Shown piece by piece: positions 1-6,326 of a stretch of 7,575 nt of DNA. Numbering within the stretch: the first letter of the stretch is position 1; every line of letters starts with the position of its first letter. The notes beneath the pieces are model-generated. The model had not been told where the DNA came from, did not search any database, and was given only the letters and a program-made list of their open reading frames with translations. Origin of the DNA: Ruminococcus sp. (lineage in GTDB: Bacteria; Bacillota; Clostridia; Oscillospirales; Ruminococcaceae). The position numbers and the translations under genes are program-made. Location of the stretch: contig DYCW01000130.1 of the NCBI GenBank assembly GCA_019417865.1, positions 1 through 7,575 of the forward strand, written 5' to 3'.

Positions 1-189
1 GTGGTGTTTCCCTGATCATTGTTCTTTTTATTTGCCGCATTTGCATTGTAAGATTGTAAATAAATATAATATATGATCATGCATTGTAAAAAATGCAGCC
101 ATTTCCAAACAAGTTTGCAAGCAGACCTTATCACAAAACCAAAAAACAGTCATTTTAGAATCTGTTTTCGGAAACGAACTATCACATGT
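1..189 (-). other. Non-coding stretch, probable 5' leader of a gene beyond the left edge
   Basis: No convincing coding sequence was found on either strand here. The region lies downstream of a perfect leftward promoter, so it would form a leader of at least about 170 nt if the gene starts near or past the left edge. In minus orientation the last bases contain CAGGG about 9 nt before the window edge, which could be a ribosome binding site for an ATG just outside. Minus-strand ATGs at 46, 40 and 19 share one open frame but have no Shine-Dalgarno sequence. The leader holds three TTACAAT copies and a small hairpin (separate entry). I recognise no riboswitch, T-box or known RNA family. Confidence 0.35.
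43..97. repeat. ATTGTAA repeat cluster with a TGCATT/AATGCA hairpin
   Basis: ATTGTAA (TTACAAT on the minus strand) occurs at 45-51, 53-59 and 83-89. Two of the copies extend to GCATTGTAA (43-51 and 81-89). The third copy sits in an inverted repeat, TGCATT (80-85) and AATGCA (92-97), with a 6-nt loop. TGATCA palindromes at 14-19 and 75-80 flank the cluster. This could be a protein-binding site or RNA structure in the leader of the leftward gene, but the DNA is AT-rich and chance is a real alternative. Confidence 0.3.
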
Positions 190-195
190 AGCTTT

Positions 196-224
196 ATTAT
201 ACGACAGGAACGCCGGAATGTCAA
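196..224 (-). promoter_or_regulatory. Consensus sigma-A promoter reading left
   Basis: On the minus strand, TTGACA (224-219) is followed by exactly 17 bases and then TATAAT (201-196), matching both housekeeping hexamers at all positions. The predicted transcript starts near 189 and runs off the left edge. It is divergent from the sporulation unit on the right, so the left-hand gene is probably expressed in vegetative cells. No plus-strand gene overlaps this element. Confidence 0.7.
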
Positions 225-332
225 GTTTTTTATTCTTCACATTTGGGATAGAAATACAAGTGTAAAGCGATTTCCTATCTTTTTTATGTTTTTTTTATGT
301 ACAAACAAAATTTCTTCCTTGATGCAGCAATA

Positions 333-361
333 GCATATCAAGCTGCCTGTCTGCATAGATT
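333..361 (+). promoter_or_regulatory. Sigma-E-like (mother-cell sporulation) promoter for sipL-spoIVA
   Basis: GCATATC at 333-339, a 14-base spacer, then CATAGATT at 354-361. This resembles the Bacillus/clostridial sigma-E pattern (about TCATATT, 14 bases, CATACAAT). The predicted start near 368-370 leaves a leader of about 35 nt before the AAGGAGG at 391-397 and the ATG at 405. SpoIVA is a classical sigma-E regulon member in Bacillus subtilis, so the functional context agrees. The match is imperfect and was judged by eye. Confidence 0.5.
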
Positions 362-404
362 GTAGTAACATCAACCCCGCACGGGACAATAAGGAGGATA
401 CCGC

Positions 405-1958
405 ATGGAACTGAAACTGAATCGGGAACGCATTCCCGTCACAGAACGCATTCTGGAGGAAACACAGGAACAAGGCGTAGAGCTGGATTATGTCCTGCCG
501 GATTATGACCCTGAAATTTTCCGCATCATCAGCTGTGAAATGCAGCCATCTGTCATAGACTACCAGCTGAATGGCAACCGACTCAACTATGAATTGCAAG
601 TAGATATTCGTATTCTCTACTGCGGCAATGGCAGCCATAGTCTACAATGTGTCAACCAAACGATGCATTACATCAAGAATCTGGAACTGCAAACCAAGCC
701 GGAAAATCCGTCTGTGACTTTGCAGGCAAAGACAGACTACGCCAATTGCCGTGCAGTCAGCCGTCGCCGCCTGGATGTCAGAGGTGCTGTTTCGGTTCGG
801 ATTCAAATCACCGGAGAACGGATGCAGGAAGTCATTTCTGATGTGTTCGGTATGCACATGCAATGCCGCAAACAGACCATTGCCTATGCCAGCCAAAAAC
901 AACGTGCGGTAAAAGTCGTTTCTCTTTCAGAGGAAATCGAACTGAATGCGGCAAAAGCACCGATCCATAGTATTCTCCGCTGCACCGCACGGGCAGAACA
1001 AGGGGAACAATCCGTCATTGCTGGTAAATTTGTGGCACGCGGTGAGGTTGCTGTCTCTATTCTCTACCGCTGCGAATCCGAAGAACATCCAGAACCAGAA
1101 ACCATGCAGTTCACCATTCCCTACAGCCAGATTGTAGATATGGAAAAGATTGAAGAATCCTTCACCGGCATGGCAACAGTACAAGTGATTCGCTGTGAAT
1201 GCAAACCAACTGCTGATAAAAGTGGCGAGCAGAATTGCCTGAAGTGCGAAGCAGACATTCGTTTGACCTGTATGGCATGCAAACCGGCATCCGTACAAGT
1301 GGTGACAGACGCCTATTCTACCGCATATCTCTGTGACTGCACCAGCACATCACTGCGAATTGACGGCATTCCCGTTCCATTGAAAGAACAGTTCTCCTGT
1401 ACCGCTGCCATCCCTGCCGGAGATACACCGGTGGACTTTGTCAGCGATTTGCAGTGTCGAATTAAAAATGTCAGTGCTGCACCTGTACCAGAACAAAATC
1501 GCATTCGGGTCAGTGGCATGCTTTGTTGCAGCGTACTGGCAAAGGATGCCGAAGGCATGCCGTTCCTGCTGGAAAAAGAGGAAGCATTTGAGGAATTGCT
1601 TACCACAACAGTTCCACTGGAACAGGCAACTCTTTATGCAGAGGCAGAACCGGCAGAATCTTCTTTCCACCTTGCCGCAGACGGCAGCATTTCCATTAAA
1701 GCCTCCATCTCCCTACATGGCATGCTCTATCCGGCAGCACAGGAAACCTGTCTTTCTGCGGTTACAATCGATGAAAACCGCAAGCGGACACGAGACAGTG
1801 ATTGTGCTTTGCGGCTCTATTATGGTACTGTCGGCGAATCCATCTGGGAGATTGCCAAACGCTGCAATACGAAAGTATCTGCTATTTCTGCGGAAAATGA
1901 CCTGACAGGGGATACGTTGACAAAGCCCGGTATGCTGTTTATTCCGATTGTATATTAA
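405..1958 (+). CDS. sipL: SipL-like spore coat morphogenesis protein (SPOCS/DUF3794 domains plus C-terminal LysM)
   Basis: 517 residues, about the length of C. difficile SipL. The N-terminal and central parts (roughly residues 1-140, 160-310 and 318-450) look like successive beta-rich SPOCS/DUF3794 units. Residues 469-517 form a LysM domain (YYGTVGESIWEIAKRCNTKV, then a second half ending LFIPIVY). There is no signal peptide or membrane segment, which fits a mother-cell cytosolic protein. In C. difficile, SipL binds SpoIVA through its LysM domain and is needed to localise coat around the forespore. Here the gene directly precedes spoIVA, supporting that role. The start is fixed by AAGGAGG at 391-397, 7 nt before the ATG. 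The protein is unusually cysteine-rich (22 by my count), including CEC, CDC, CC and two CxxC motifs. Other SPOCS-LysM coat proteins are an alternative, but linkage to spoIVA favours SipL. Confidence 0.88.
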   Translation: MELKLNRERIPVTERILEETQEQGVELDYVLPDYDPEIFRIISCEMQPSVIDYQLNGNRLNYELQVDIRILYCGNGSHSLQCVNQTMHYIKNLELQTKPENPSVTLQAKTDYANCRAVSRRRLDVRGAVSVRIQITGERMQEVISDVFGMHMQCRKQTIAYASQKQRAVKVVSLSEEIELNAAKAPIHSILRCTARAEQGEQSVIAGKFVARGEVAVSILYRCESEEHPEPETMQFTIPYSQIVDMEKIEESFTGMATVQVIRCECKPTADKSGEQNCLKCEADIRLTCMACKPASVQVVTDAYSTAYLCDCTSTSLRIDGIPVPLKEQFSCTAAIPAGDTPVDFVSDLQCRIKNVSAAPVPEQNRIRVSGMLCCSVLAKDAEGMPFLLEKEEAFEELLTTTVPLEQATLYAEAEPAESSFHLAADGSISIKASISLHGMLYPAAQETCLSAVTIDENRKRTRDSDCALRLYYGTVGESIWEIAKRCNTKVSAISAENDLTGDTLTKPGMLFIPIVY

Positions 1959-1970
1959 GGAGGCAACGCT

Positions 1971-3446
1971 ATGGCAAAAGATATTTATGAGGACATCGCA
2001 AGGCGAACCGGCGGTGATATTTATATCGGCGTTGTCGGTCCTGTGCGAACCGGTAAATCTACCTTGATTAAACAGCTGATGGAAAAGCTGGTAATCCCCC
2101 ATATTCCGGAAGAATCCAAGCGGCTGCGTGCGGTAGATGAACTGCCGCAGTCTGCTGCTGGTAAGACCATTATGACAACCGAACCGAAATTTATTCCGGA
2201 GGAAGCAGCAGAAATCACCATCGGCGAACACACACACTTCCGCATTCGCATGGTGGATTGTGTCGGCTATATTCTGCCCAGTGCACTGGGCTATATCGAA
2301 AACGACATGCCCCGCATGGTCAAAACGCCATGGTTTGAAGAAGAAATTCCATTCGGCATGGCAGCAGAAGTTGGTACACAAAAGGTCATCACAGAACACG
2401 CAACAGTGGGACTTGTGGTGACAACGGACGGCAGCATTACCAACCTGCCAAGAGAAGAATATGCTGCCTGCGAAGAACGGGTCATTCAGGAATTGCAGCA
2501 GCTGGAAAAGCCATTTGTGATACTGGTCAATGCAGTGGAACCCCACAGCCGCCAGACAGAGGCTCTTTGTGAAAACCTGCGGCAAAAGTATCATGCAGCA
2601 GTCCTGCCCGTCTGCTGTCCGGAACTGGATGAAACAGATATTCAAGCCATCCTGACGCAGTTGCTCTATGCGTTCCCCATTCGGGAAGTGGAAATTCAAA
2701 CAGCTGGGTGGATTACTGCACTGGATGCAGAACATTGGCTGCGGAAATCGGTGTTCTCCAGTATTCGTGCTGCTGCGGAACCACTGCAATATGTGCGAGA
2801 TGTGCCACAAATGACAGAAACGCTCGCCTCTGCCGAACATATTCTCTCTGCCTCAGTCAAACAGATCGACCTTGGCACCGGTCATGCAATTGTATCCGTT
2901 GCCATAAATCCTGCACTCTTTTATCAGATTTTGGGTGAAACAACCGGCTTACAGCTGACTTGTGAAAGTGACCTCTTCCCTGTTCTAACGGAACTCTGCA
3001 AAATTAAAAAATCCTATGATCGAATTGCCCCTGCACTGGAGGCAGTAGAAGCAACCGGCTACGGTATTGTTATGCCGCAGCTGGAAGAAATGTCGCTGGA
3101 AGAACCGGAAATCATCAAGCAAGGCGGCAAGTATGGTGTCCGACTGCGTGCTTCTGCACCGTCTATTCATATGATGAAAGCATCCATTCATACCACAGTC
3201 AGTCCAATTGTGGGCACAGAAAAACAAAGTGAGGAGTTGGTCATGTACCTGCTGGAGGGCTTTGAAGAAGATCCTACAAAAATCTGGTCTTCCAATATTT
3301 TTGGAAAATCCCTGCATGAACTGGTCAATGAAGGCCTGCACAATAAGCTGAGCAAAATGCCGATGGAAGCCCGCCTAAAACTACAGGAAACACTGGAACG
3401 AGTCATCAATGAAGGTTGCAGCGGCTTAATTTGTTTCATTTTGTAA
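1971..3446 (+). CDS. spoIVA: Stage IV sporulation protein A, coat basement-layer ATPase
   Basis: 491 residues, essentially the length of B. subtilis SpoIVA (492). The N-terminal P-loop domain shows Walker A GPVRTGKST (23-31, catalytic Lys29), the TT pair at 69-70 within GKTIMTTEPKF matching the sensor threonines of the family, and Walker B RMVDCVGY with Asp96. The protein ends in a hydrophobic tail (GLICFIL), as in the family. SpoIVA belongs to the TRAFAC GTPase lineage but hydrolyses ATP to polymerise irreversibly on the outer forespore membrane, forming the platform for coat assembly. The AAGGAGG at 1957-1963 overlaps the sipL stop codon and the ATG follows 7 nt later, so the two genes are almost certainly co-transcribed. 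Nine cysteines are present, including Cys97 beside Walker B. No terminator was seen after the gene, only a 10-bp palindrome (3444-3453) over the stop. Confidence 0.97.
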   Translation: MAKDIYEDIARRTGGDIYIGVVGPVRTGKSTLIKQLMEKLVIPHIPEESKRLRAVDELPQSAAGKTIMTTEPKFIPEEAAEITIGEHTHFRIRMVDCVGYILPSALGYIENDMPRMVKTPWFEEEIPFGMAAEVGTQKVITEHATVGLVVTTDGSITNLPREEYAACEERVIQELQQLEKPFVILVNAVEPHSRQTEALCENLRQKYHAAVLPVCCPELDETDIQAILTQLLYAFPIREVEIQTAGWITALDAEHWLRKSVFSSIRAAAEPLQYVRDVPQMTETLASAEHILSASVKQIDLGTGHAIVSVAINPALFYQILGETTGLQLTCESDLFPVLTELCKIKKSYDRIAPALEAVEATGYGIVMPQLEEMSLEEPEIIKQGGKYGVRLRASAPSIHMMKASIHTTVSPIVGTEKQSEELVMYLLEGFEEDPTKIWSSNIFGKSLHELVNEGLHNKLSKMPMEARLKLQETLERVINEGCSGLICFIL

Positions 3447-3530
3447 CATGTTATATTCACGAATTCTATAAATCTATCTGCTATACTAAGAACGGAATTT
3501 GGATTCCAGGATAGAGGAGGCATTTGGTTT

Positions 3531-4040
3531 ATGGATTCAAAAATAAATGAACTGGTCACAGCCATGATCACGCTGTACCATGATGACCCCAAGCGAATTC
3601 ACCATTTTATGAAAGTATACGCCTTTGCCAGTGCGATTGCACAAAGTGAGCAGGTTAATGCACAACTGCAACTGCGTATCGAAGCCGCCGCACTGGTACA
3701 TGATATCGGCATTCATGCAGCGGAACGAAAATACCGCTCCGCTGCAGGTGCCTATCAAGAGAAAGAAGGTCCGCCGCTTGCCCGTGCCATGCTGCTGGCA
3801 ATTGGCTTTTCCGAGCCGTTTGTAGATCGGGTTTGCTTTTTGGTTGGACACCACCACACCTATACAGAAATTGATGGCATGGACTTTCAAATCCTAATTG
3901 AAGCAGATTTTTTAGTGAATGCCAGAGAAGAAAAAATGACAAAGAAAGCCATCACCCATTTTCGGAATGTTTATTTTGCAACAGAAACCGGAAAACAATA
4001 TTTGGACGAAACCTATGGACTCAATCGTTTAGGCGATTAA
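3531..4040 (+). CDS. HD-domain protein, probable metal-dependent phosphohydrolase
   Basis: 169 residues forming one compact HD domain with no other domain. The candidate metal ligands are in the usual order: His25 (in HHFMKVY), His57-Asp58 (LVHDIGIH) and Asp126 (IEADFLVN), with a GHHHTYTEIDG segment at 106-116 contributing further histidines. HD proteins of this size cleave phosphate esters of nucleotides or related small molecules; the substrate cannot be read from sequence. The ATG follows AGAGGAGG (3513-3520) by 10 nt. The gene begins 84 bp after spoIVA on the same strand. With no clear terminator between them it may be read through from the sporulation unit, but a weak TATACT at 3482-3487 and a small GGAAT/ATTCC hairpin at 3494-3507 could mean separate expression. 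It ends at the bidirectional terminator at 4061-4102. Confidence 0.85.
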   Translation: MDSKINELVTAMITLYHDDPKRIHHFMKVYAFASAIAQSEQVNAQLQLRIEAAALVHDIGIHAAERKYRSAAGAYQEKEGPPLARAMLLAIGFSEPFVDRVCFLVGHHHTYTEIDGMDFQILIEADFLVNAREEKMTKKAITHFRNVYFATETGKQYLDETYGLNRLGD

Positions 4041-4060
4041 AGTACAACATGACCATCATA

Positions 4061-4102
4061 AAAAATGAGCAGTTCCGTTCTGTGCGGAAGCTGCTCATTT
4101 TT
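4061..4102. terminator. Bidirectional Rho-independent terminator between convergent genes
   Basis: AAAAATGAGCAGTTCCG (4061-4077) pairs with the right arm at 4085-4102 across a 7-nt loop, with one bulged G at 4090. The A tract on the left and T tract on the right give a U run for transcripts from either side. It sits 20 bp after the HD gene stop and 21 bp after the DAHP synthase stop, so it can serve both. Confidence 0.85.
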
Positions 4103-4123
4103 GTATTTTCTTTTGTATGACTC

Positions 4124-5152
4124 TTACAGTTGGTCAGCGATGGTATAAATCAACTGTTCTGACTTTTCCCAGCCAAGGCAAGGGTCTGTAATGGACTTGC
4201 CATAAACGCCTTCCCCAATCTTCTGTGCACCATCTTCAATATAACTTTCAATCATAAAACCTTTAAACAAGGCACGAATTTCATTGCTGTGACGACAGCT
4301 GTGCAATACTTCGTTGCAAATACGGATTTGTTCCAGATACTTTTTGCCGGAATTTGCATGGTTTGCATCCACAATCACTGCCGGATTCGCAAGATTTTTC
4401 TTCTGATACAGTTCACACAACCGAATCAAATCCTCATAGTGATAGTTCGGCAATGACTTCCCCTGACTGTCTACATAACCACGTAAAATGGCATGGGACA
4501 GCGGATTGCCGGCAGTGTGCACTTCCCAGCCACGATACAAGAATGTATGACTTGCCTGTGCTGCAACCAGAGAATTCATCATGACAGAAAGATCACCGCC
4601 AGTTGGGTTCTTCATACCAACCGGAATATCCAAACCGCTTGCAGTCAAACGGTGCTGCTGGTCTTCCACAGAACGTGCACCAACTGCAACATAAGAAAGC
4701 AGGTCGGACAGGTATCGATGATTCTCCGGATACAGCATTTCATCTGCACAAGTCAAGCCCGTCATTTCTACTGCCTTTGTGTGCATCTGCCGAATGGCAA
4801 TCAAGCCTTGCAGCATATCTTCTTTCTTCTGCGGATCTGGCTGATGTACCATCCCCTTATAGCCCTCACCGGTCGTTCTCGGCTTATTGGTGTAAATTCT
4901 CGGAATGAGAATCAGCTTATCTGCAACTTTTTCCTGCACCTTTGCCAGACGGCAGGTATAGTCCAAAACAGCATCTTCCCGGTCTGCGGAGCAGGGTCCA
5001 ATAATTAAAAGCTTTTTATCAGATTCACCCGTAAATACCTTCTGAATCTCTGCATCTCTTGCTGCTTTGACGGCAATCAACTTGTCAGACAACGAAAACT
5101 GCTTCTTCAATTCCTGTGGGATCGGCAGTTTTCGGATAAATTCCATATTCAT
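4124..5152 (-). CDS. aroF: 3-deoxy-7-phosphoheptulonate (DAHP) synthase, class I AroF/G/H type
   Basis: Catalyses the first step of the shikimate pathway, condensing phosphoenolpyruvate with erythrose 4-phosphate in the cytosol. With the start chosen here the protein has 342 residues, normal for the AroFGH family. Visible signatures are GPCSAD (52-57, with the metal-binding Cys54), KPRTTGEGYKG (90-100, the PEP-binding loop), TCADEML, the late DANHANSGK with the metal-ligand histidine, and DPCLGWEKSEQL near the C terminus. The ATG at 5152 is chosen because AAAAAGGAGT precedes it by about 8 nt. A longer in-frame start at 5200 overlaps the -10 region and has no ribosome binding site. The gene is divergent from the shikimate-kinase-like gene and ends at the shared terminator. 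The symbol denotes the family; feedback specificity (Phe, Tyr or Trp) cannot be deduced. Confidence 0.93.
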   Translation of the reverse strand: MNMEFIRKLPIPQELKKQFSLSDKLIAVKAARDAEIQKVFTGESDKKLLIIGPCSADREDAVLDYTCRLAKVQEKVADKLILIPRIYTNKPRTTGEGYKGMVHQPDPQKKEDMLQGLIAIRQMHTKAVEMTGLTCADEMLYPENHRYLSDLLSYVAVGARSVEDQQHRLTASGLDIPVGMKNPTGGDLSVMMNSLVAAQASHTFLYRGWEVHTAGNPLSHAILRGYVDSQGKSLPNYHYEDLIRLCELYQKKNLANPAVIVDANHANSGKKYLEQIRICNEVLHSCRHSNEIRALFKGFMIESYIEDGAQKIGEGVYGKSITDPCLGWEKSEQLIYTIADQL

Positions 5153-5188
5153 ATTGAAAGACTCCTTTTTCTCTTCATTTACCCTATT

Positions 5189-5217
5189 ATTATAAACCAT
5201 TTTTCGTATAATTGCAA
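5189..5217 (-). promoter_or_regulatory. Sigma-A promoter of the DAHP synthase gene
   Basis: On the minus strand, TTGCAA (5217-5212), a 17-base spacer, then TATAAT (5194-5189). The predicted start near 5182 gives a leader of about 30 nt. The leader is too short for a classic attenuator, so regulation, if any, would act at initiation. Confidence 0.75.
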
Positions 5218-5227
5218 GTATTTTTTA

Positions 5228-5242
5228 CATTTCGCCGAAATG
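5228..5242. promoter_or_regulatory. Perfect 7+1+7 palindrome between the divergent aro promoters, candidate operator
   Basis: CATTTCG-C-CGAAATG is a perfect inverted repeat centred at 5235. It lies just upstream of the leftward -35 and about 33 bp upstream of the rightward -35. Neither promoter element overlaps it, which suits an activator or looping regulator better than simple occlusion. A second, AT-rich inverted repeat, GCTTTTT (5247-5253) and AAAAAGC (5266-5272), follows. No known operator consensus was recognised. Confidence 0.5.
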
Positions 5243-5275
5243 AAACGCTTTTTTTACTGGTTTTTAAAAAGCATC

Positions 5276-5304
5276 TTGCAATTCGATATTAAAAATGATA
5301 TAAT
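5276..5304 (+). promoter_or_regulatory. Sigma-A promoter of the shikimate-kinase-like gene
   Basis: TTGCAA (5276-5281), a 17-base spacer, then TATAAT (5299-5304). Predicted start is near 5311, about 39 nt before the ATG. It uses the same -35 hexamer, spacer length and -10 as the divergent DAHP synthase promoter. Confidence 0.75.
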
Positions 5305-5349
5305 GAAAACCATCATACAATCCAGCAAACAGAAAGGAAGACATGAAAG

Positions 5350-5859
5350 ATGCCAAATTTTATTTTTATTGGGATGCCTGGTTCCGGTAAGAGTACACTT
5401 GGAAAATTAGTTGCCGATTCCATGCACTATGCATTTCTGGACACAGACGATATCATTATGGATACCTATGGCTGTGACCTGATGCACTTAATTGACCAAC
5501 ACGGTGTAGAGGGGTTTATTGCACTGGAAAGCCGTATTTTACAGCAGGTACAAGCGGAAAACACCATCATTGCCACAGGCGGCAGTGCCATTTACAGCGA
5601 TACTGCTATGAACCATCTGAAGCAAATCGGCAAAGTCGTTTATCTGAAGAGAAACCTGCCAGAAATTGCTGCACAGGTAGGCGATCTGGTAACCCGAGGG
5701 GTGATATGTCGAAACGCCAACAATCTGGCGGAATTATATGCGGAACGCTGCCCACTTTATGAAAAATATGCAGATATTCTGGTTTCCTTAAATGGAAAAA
5801 GTGTGGAACAGGCAGCAGCAGAAGTAAAAAAAGCAGTGGAAGATTCGCTGAAAAAGTAA
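5350..5859 (+). CDS. aroK: Shikimate kinase family protein (atypical)
   Basis: 169 residues, the usual length of shikimate kinase, which phosphorylates shikimate at the 3-hydroxyl with ATP. Walker A is GMPGSGKST (8-16). DTD at 31-33 matches the Mg/shikimate DxD motif. The LID region carries Arg116, and ERCPLYEKYAD (132-142) supplies the conserved Arg133. Two family positions differ: the arginine of the FR..E motif, which contacts the shikimate carboxylate, is Ile57 (EGFIALE), and the GGG substrate-binding turn is GGS (77-79). The start has AAAGGAAG ending 9 nt upstream; another ATG at 5343 is out of frame. The divergent DAHP synthase supports a shikimate-pathway role, but a paralogous kinase with another substrate is possible, so the symbol is provisional. 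Confidence 0.75.
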   Translation: MPNFIFIGMPGSGKSTLGKLVADSMHYAFLDTDDIIMDTYGCDLMHLIDQHGVEGFIALESRILQQVQAENTIIATGGSAIYSDTAMNHLKQIGKVVYLKRNLPEIAAQVGDLVTRGVICRNANNLAELYAERCPLYEKYADILVSLNGKSVEQAAAEVKKAVEDSLKK

Positions 5860-5869
5860 GCGGTTTTTT
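5845..5869 (+). terminator. Weak terminator-like hairpin at the end of the kinase gene
   Basis: CGCT (5846-5849) and AGCG (5859-5862) could pair around a 9-nt loop, with a possible extra T-G pair, followed by GTTTTTT. The stem is short and overlaps the stop codon, so termination here would be inefficient at best. Confidence 0.25.
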
Positions 5870-5923
5870 GCACGAATTGCAGAACTCCACAAAAATTGCA
5901 AATCTTGTTGTTCCATTTTCCTC

Positions 5924-5951
5924 TTTGATTTGGTATCATAAGAATATCAAA
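5924..5951 (+). promoter_or_regulatory. Candidate promoter/operator of the membrane-TetR cluster
   Basis: TATCAT at 5934-5939 is a 5/6 match to the -10 box, but no good -35 lies 16-18 bases upstream. The box is enclosed by TTTGAT (5924-5929) and ATCAAA (5946-5951), an inverted repeat spanning 28 bp. Because the cluster encodes a TetR-type regulator, an operator overlapping its own promoter would be expected. The arms are only 6 bp and the interior is not symmetrical. Confidence 0.3.
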
Positions 5952-5969
5952 TGAAGGAGGTTGTTCTCT

Positions 5970-6323
5970 ATGAATACCGATAAAATTTATGCAGAATCTC
6001 TTGCAAACGAATACGCCCCGAAAGATACCTCAAAAGTAATCGCCCTGCGAAAATTAGATGCCAAAGCCAAACTGCCGGCAACCATTTTCACCTATTCCTT
6101 TGGCATTGCCTTTGCCCTGATTACTGGAGTGGGAATGTGTCTTTCCATGAAAGTCATTGGAAGCGGTTCTACTGCCATGATGGTGCTGGGCATTGTGATT
6201 GGCATCATAGGACTGTTGGGAATGAGCATCAACTATCCGATTTACAAGAATCTGCTGGCAAGGGGAAAACAAAAGTATGCCTTTGAAATCATGCAGCTGG
6301 CAAAGGAAATCAGCGAGCAGTAA
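5970..6323 (+). CDS. Small integral membrane protein with two predicted helices
   Basis: 117 residues. A charged N-terminal stretch (residues 1-35, including EYAPKDTSKVIALRKLDAKA) is followed by hydrophobic segments at about 37-60 and 68-88, then a charged cytoplasm-like tail (KQKYAFEIMQLAKEI). The start at 5970 is chosen because AAGGAGG (5954-5960) lies 9 nt upstream; the TTG at 5961 would add only three residues and abut that site. From memory, similar clostridial proteins are sometimes labelled dihydropteridine reductase in databases, but no Rossmann nucleotide-binding motif or other enzyme signature is visible here. The next gene begins 3 bp after its stop, so the two are very likely translated from one message. 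Function unknown. Confidence 0.85.
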   Translation: MNTDKIYAESLANEYAPKDTSKVIALRKLDAKAKLPATIFTYSFGIAFALITGVGMCLSMKVIGSGSTAMMVLGIVIGIIGLLGMSINYPIYKNLLARGKQKYAFEIMQLAKEISEQ

Positions 6324-6326
6324 ACC

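Noticed and set aside
41..70. Plus-strand TTGCAT-18-TATAAT, promoter-like
   Set aside because: It lies in very AT-rich DNA, no gene follows for over 300 bases, and the minus-strand promoter explains the region better.
28..240. 70-residue minus-strand open frame ahead of the left edge
   Set aside because: It begins upstream of the consensus leftward promoter, has no ribosome binding site, and its translation resembles no known protein.
247..285. GATAGAAAT / ATTTCCTATC hairpin followed by six Ts, resembling a plus-strand terminator
   Set aside because: The stem is AU-rich with a bulge and a 14-nt loop, and no plus-strand gene upstream within the window would need it.
73..333. 86-residue plus-strand open frame upstream of sipL
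   Set aside because: No ribosome binding site, low-complexity AT-rich composition, no family resemblance, and it crosses the two predicted promoter regions.
1713..2840. Long 375-residue minus-strand frame opposite sipL/spoIVA
   Set aside because: Antisense shadow of two confidently identified genes, rich in Cys/His/Phe as expected for a complement frame, with no start signals.
3444..3453. TAACATGTTA palindrome over the spoIVA stop codon
   Set aside because: Ten bases, AT-rich, with no T tract following, so it is not a terminator; probably chance.
3456..3507. Possible promoter (TATACT at 3482-3487) and GGAAT/ATTCC hairpin before the HD gene
   Set aside because: No -35 box at acceptable spacing; sigma-G/E readings fit only partly; the hairpin is 5 bp. 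It is too weak to annotate as a site.
5152..5200. Longer DAHP synthase start giving 16 extra residues
   Set aside because: The ATG at 5200 lies between the promoter's -35 and -10 elements, upstream of the predicted transcript start; the AGGAGT-preceded ATG at 5152 fits.
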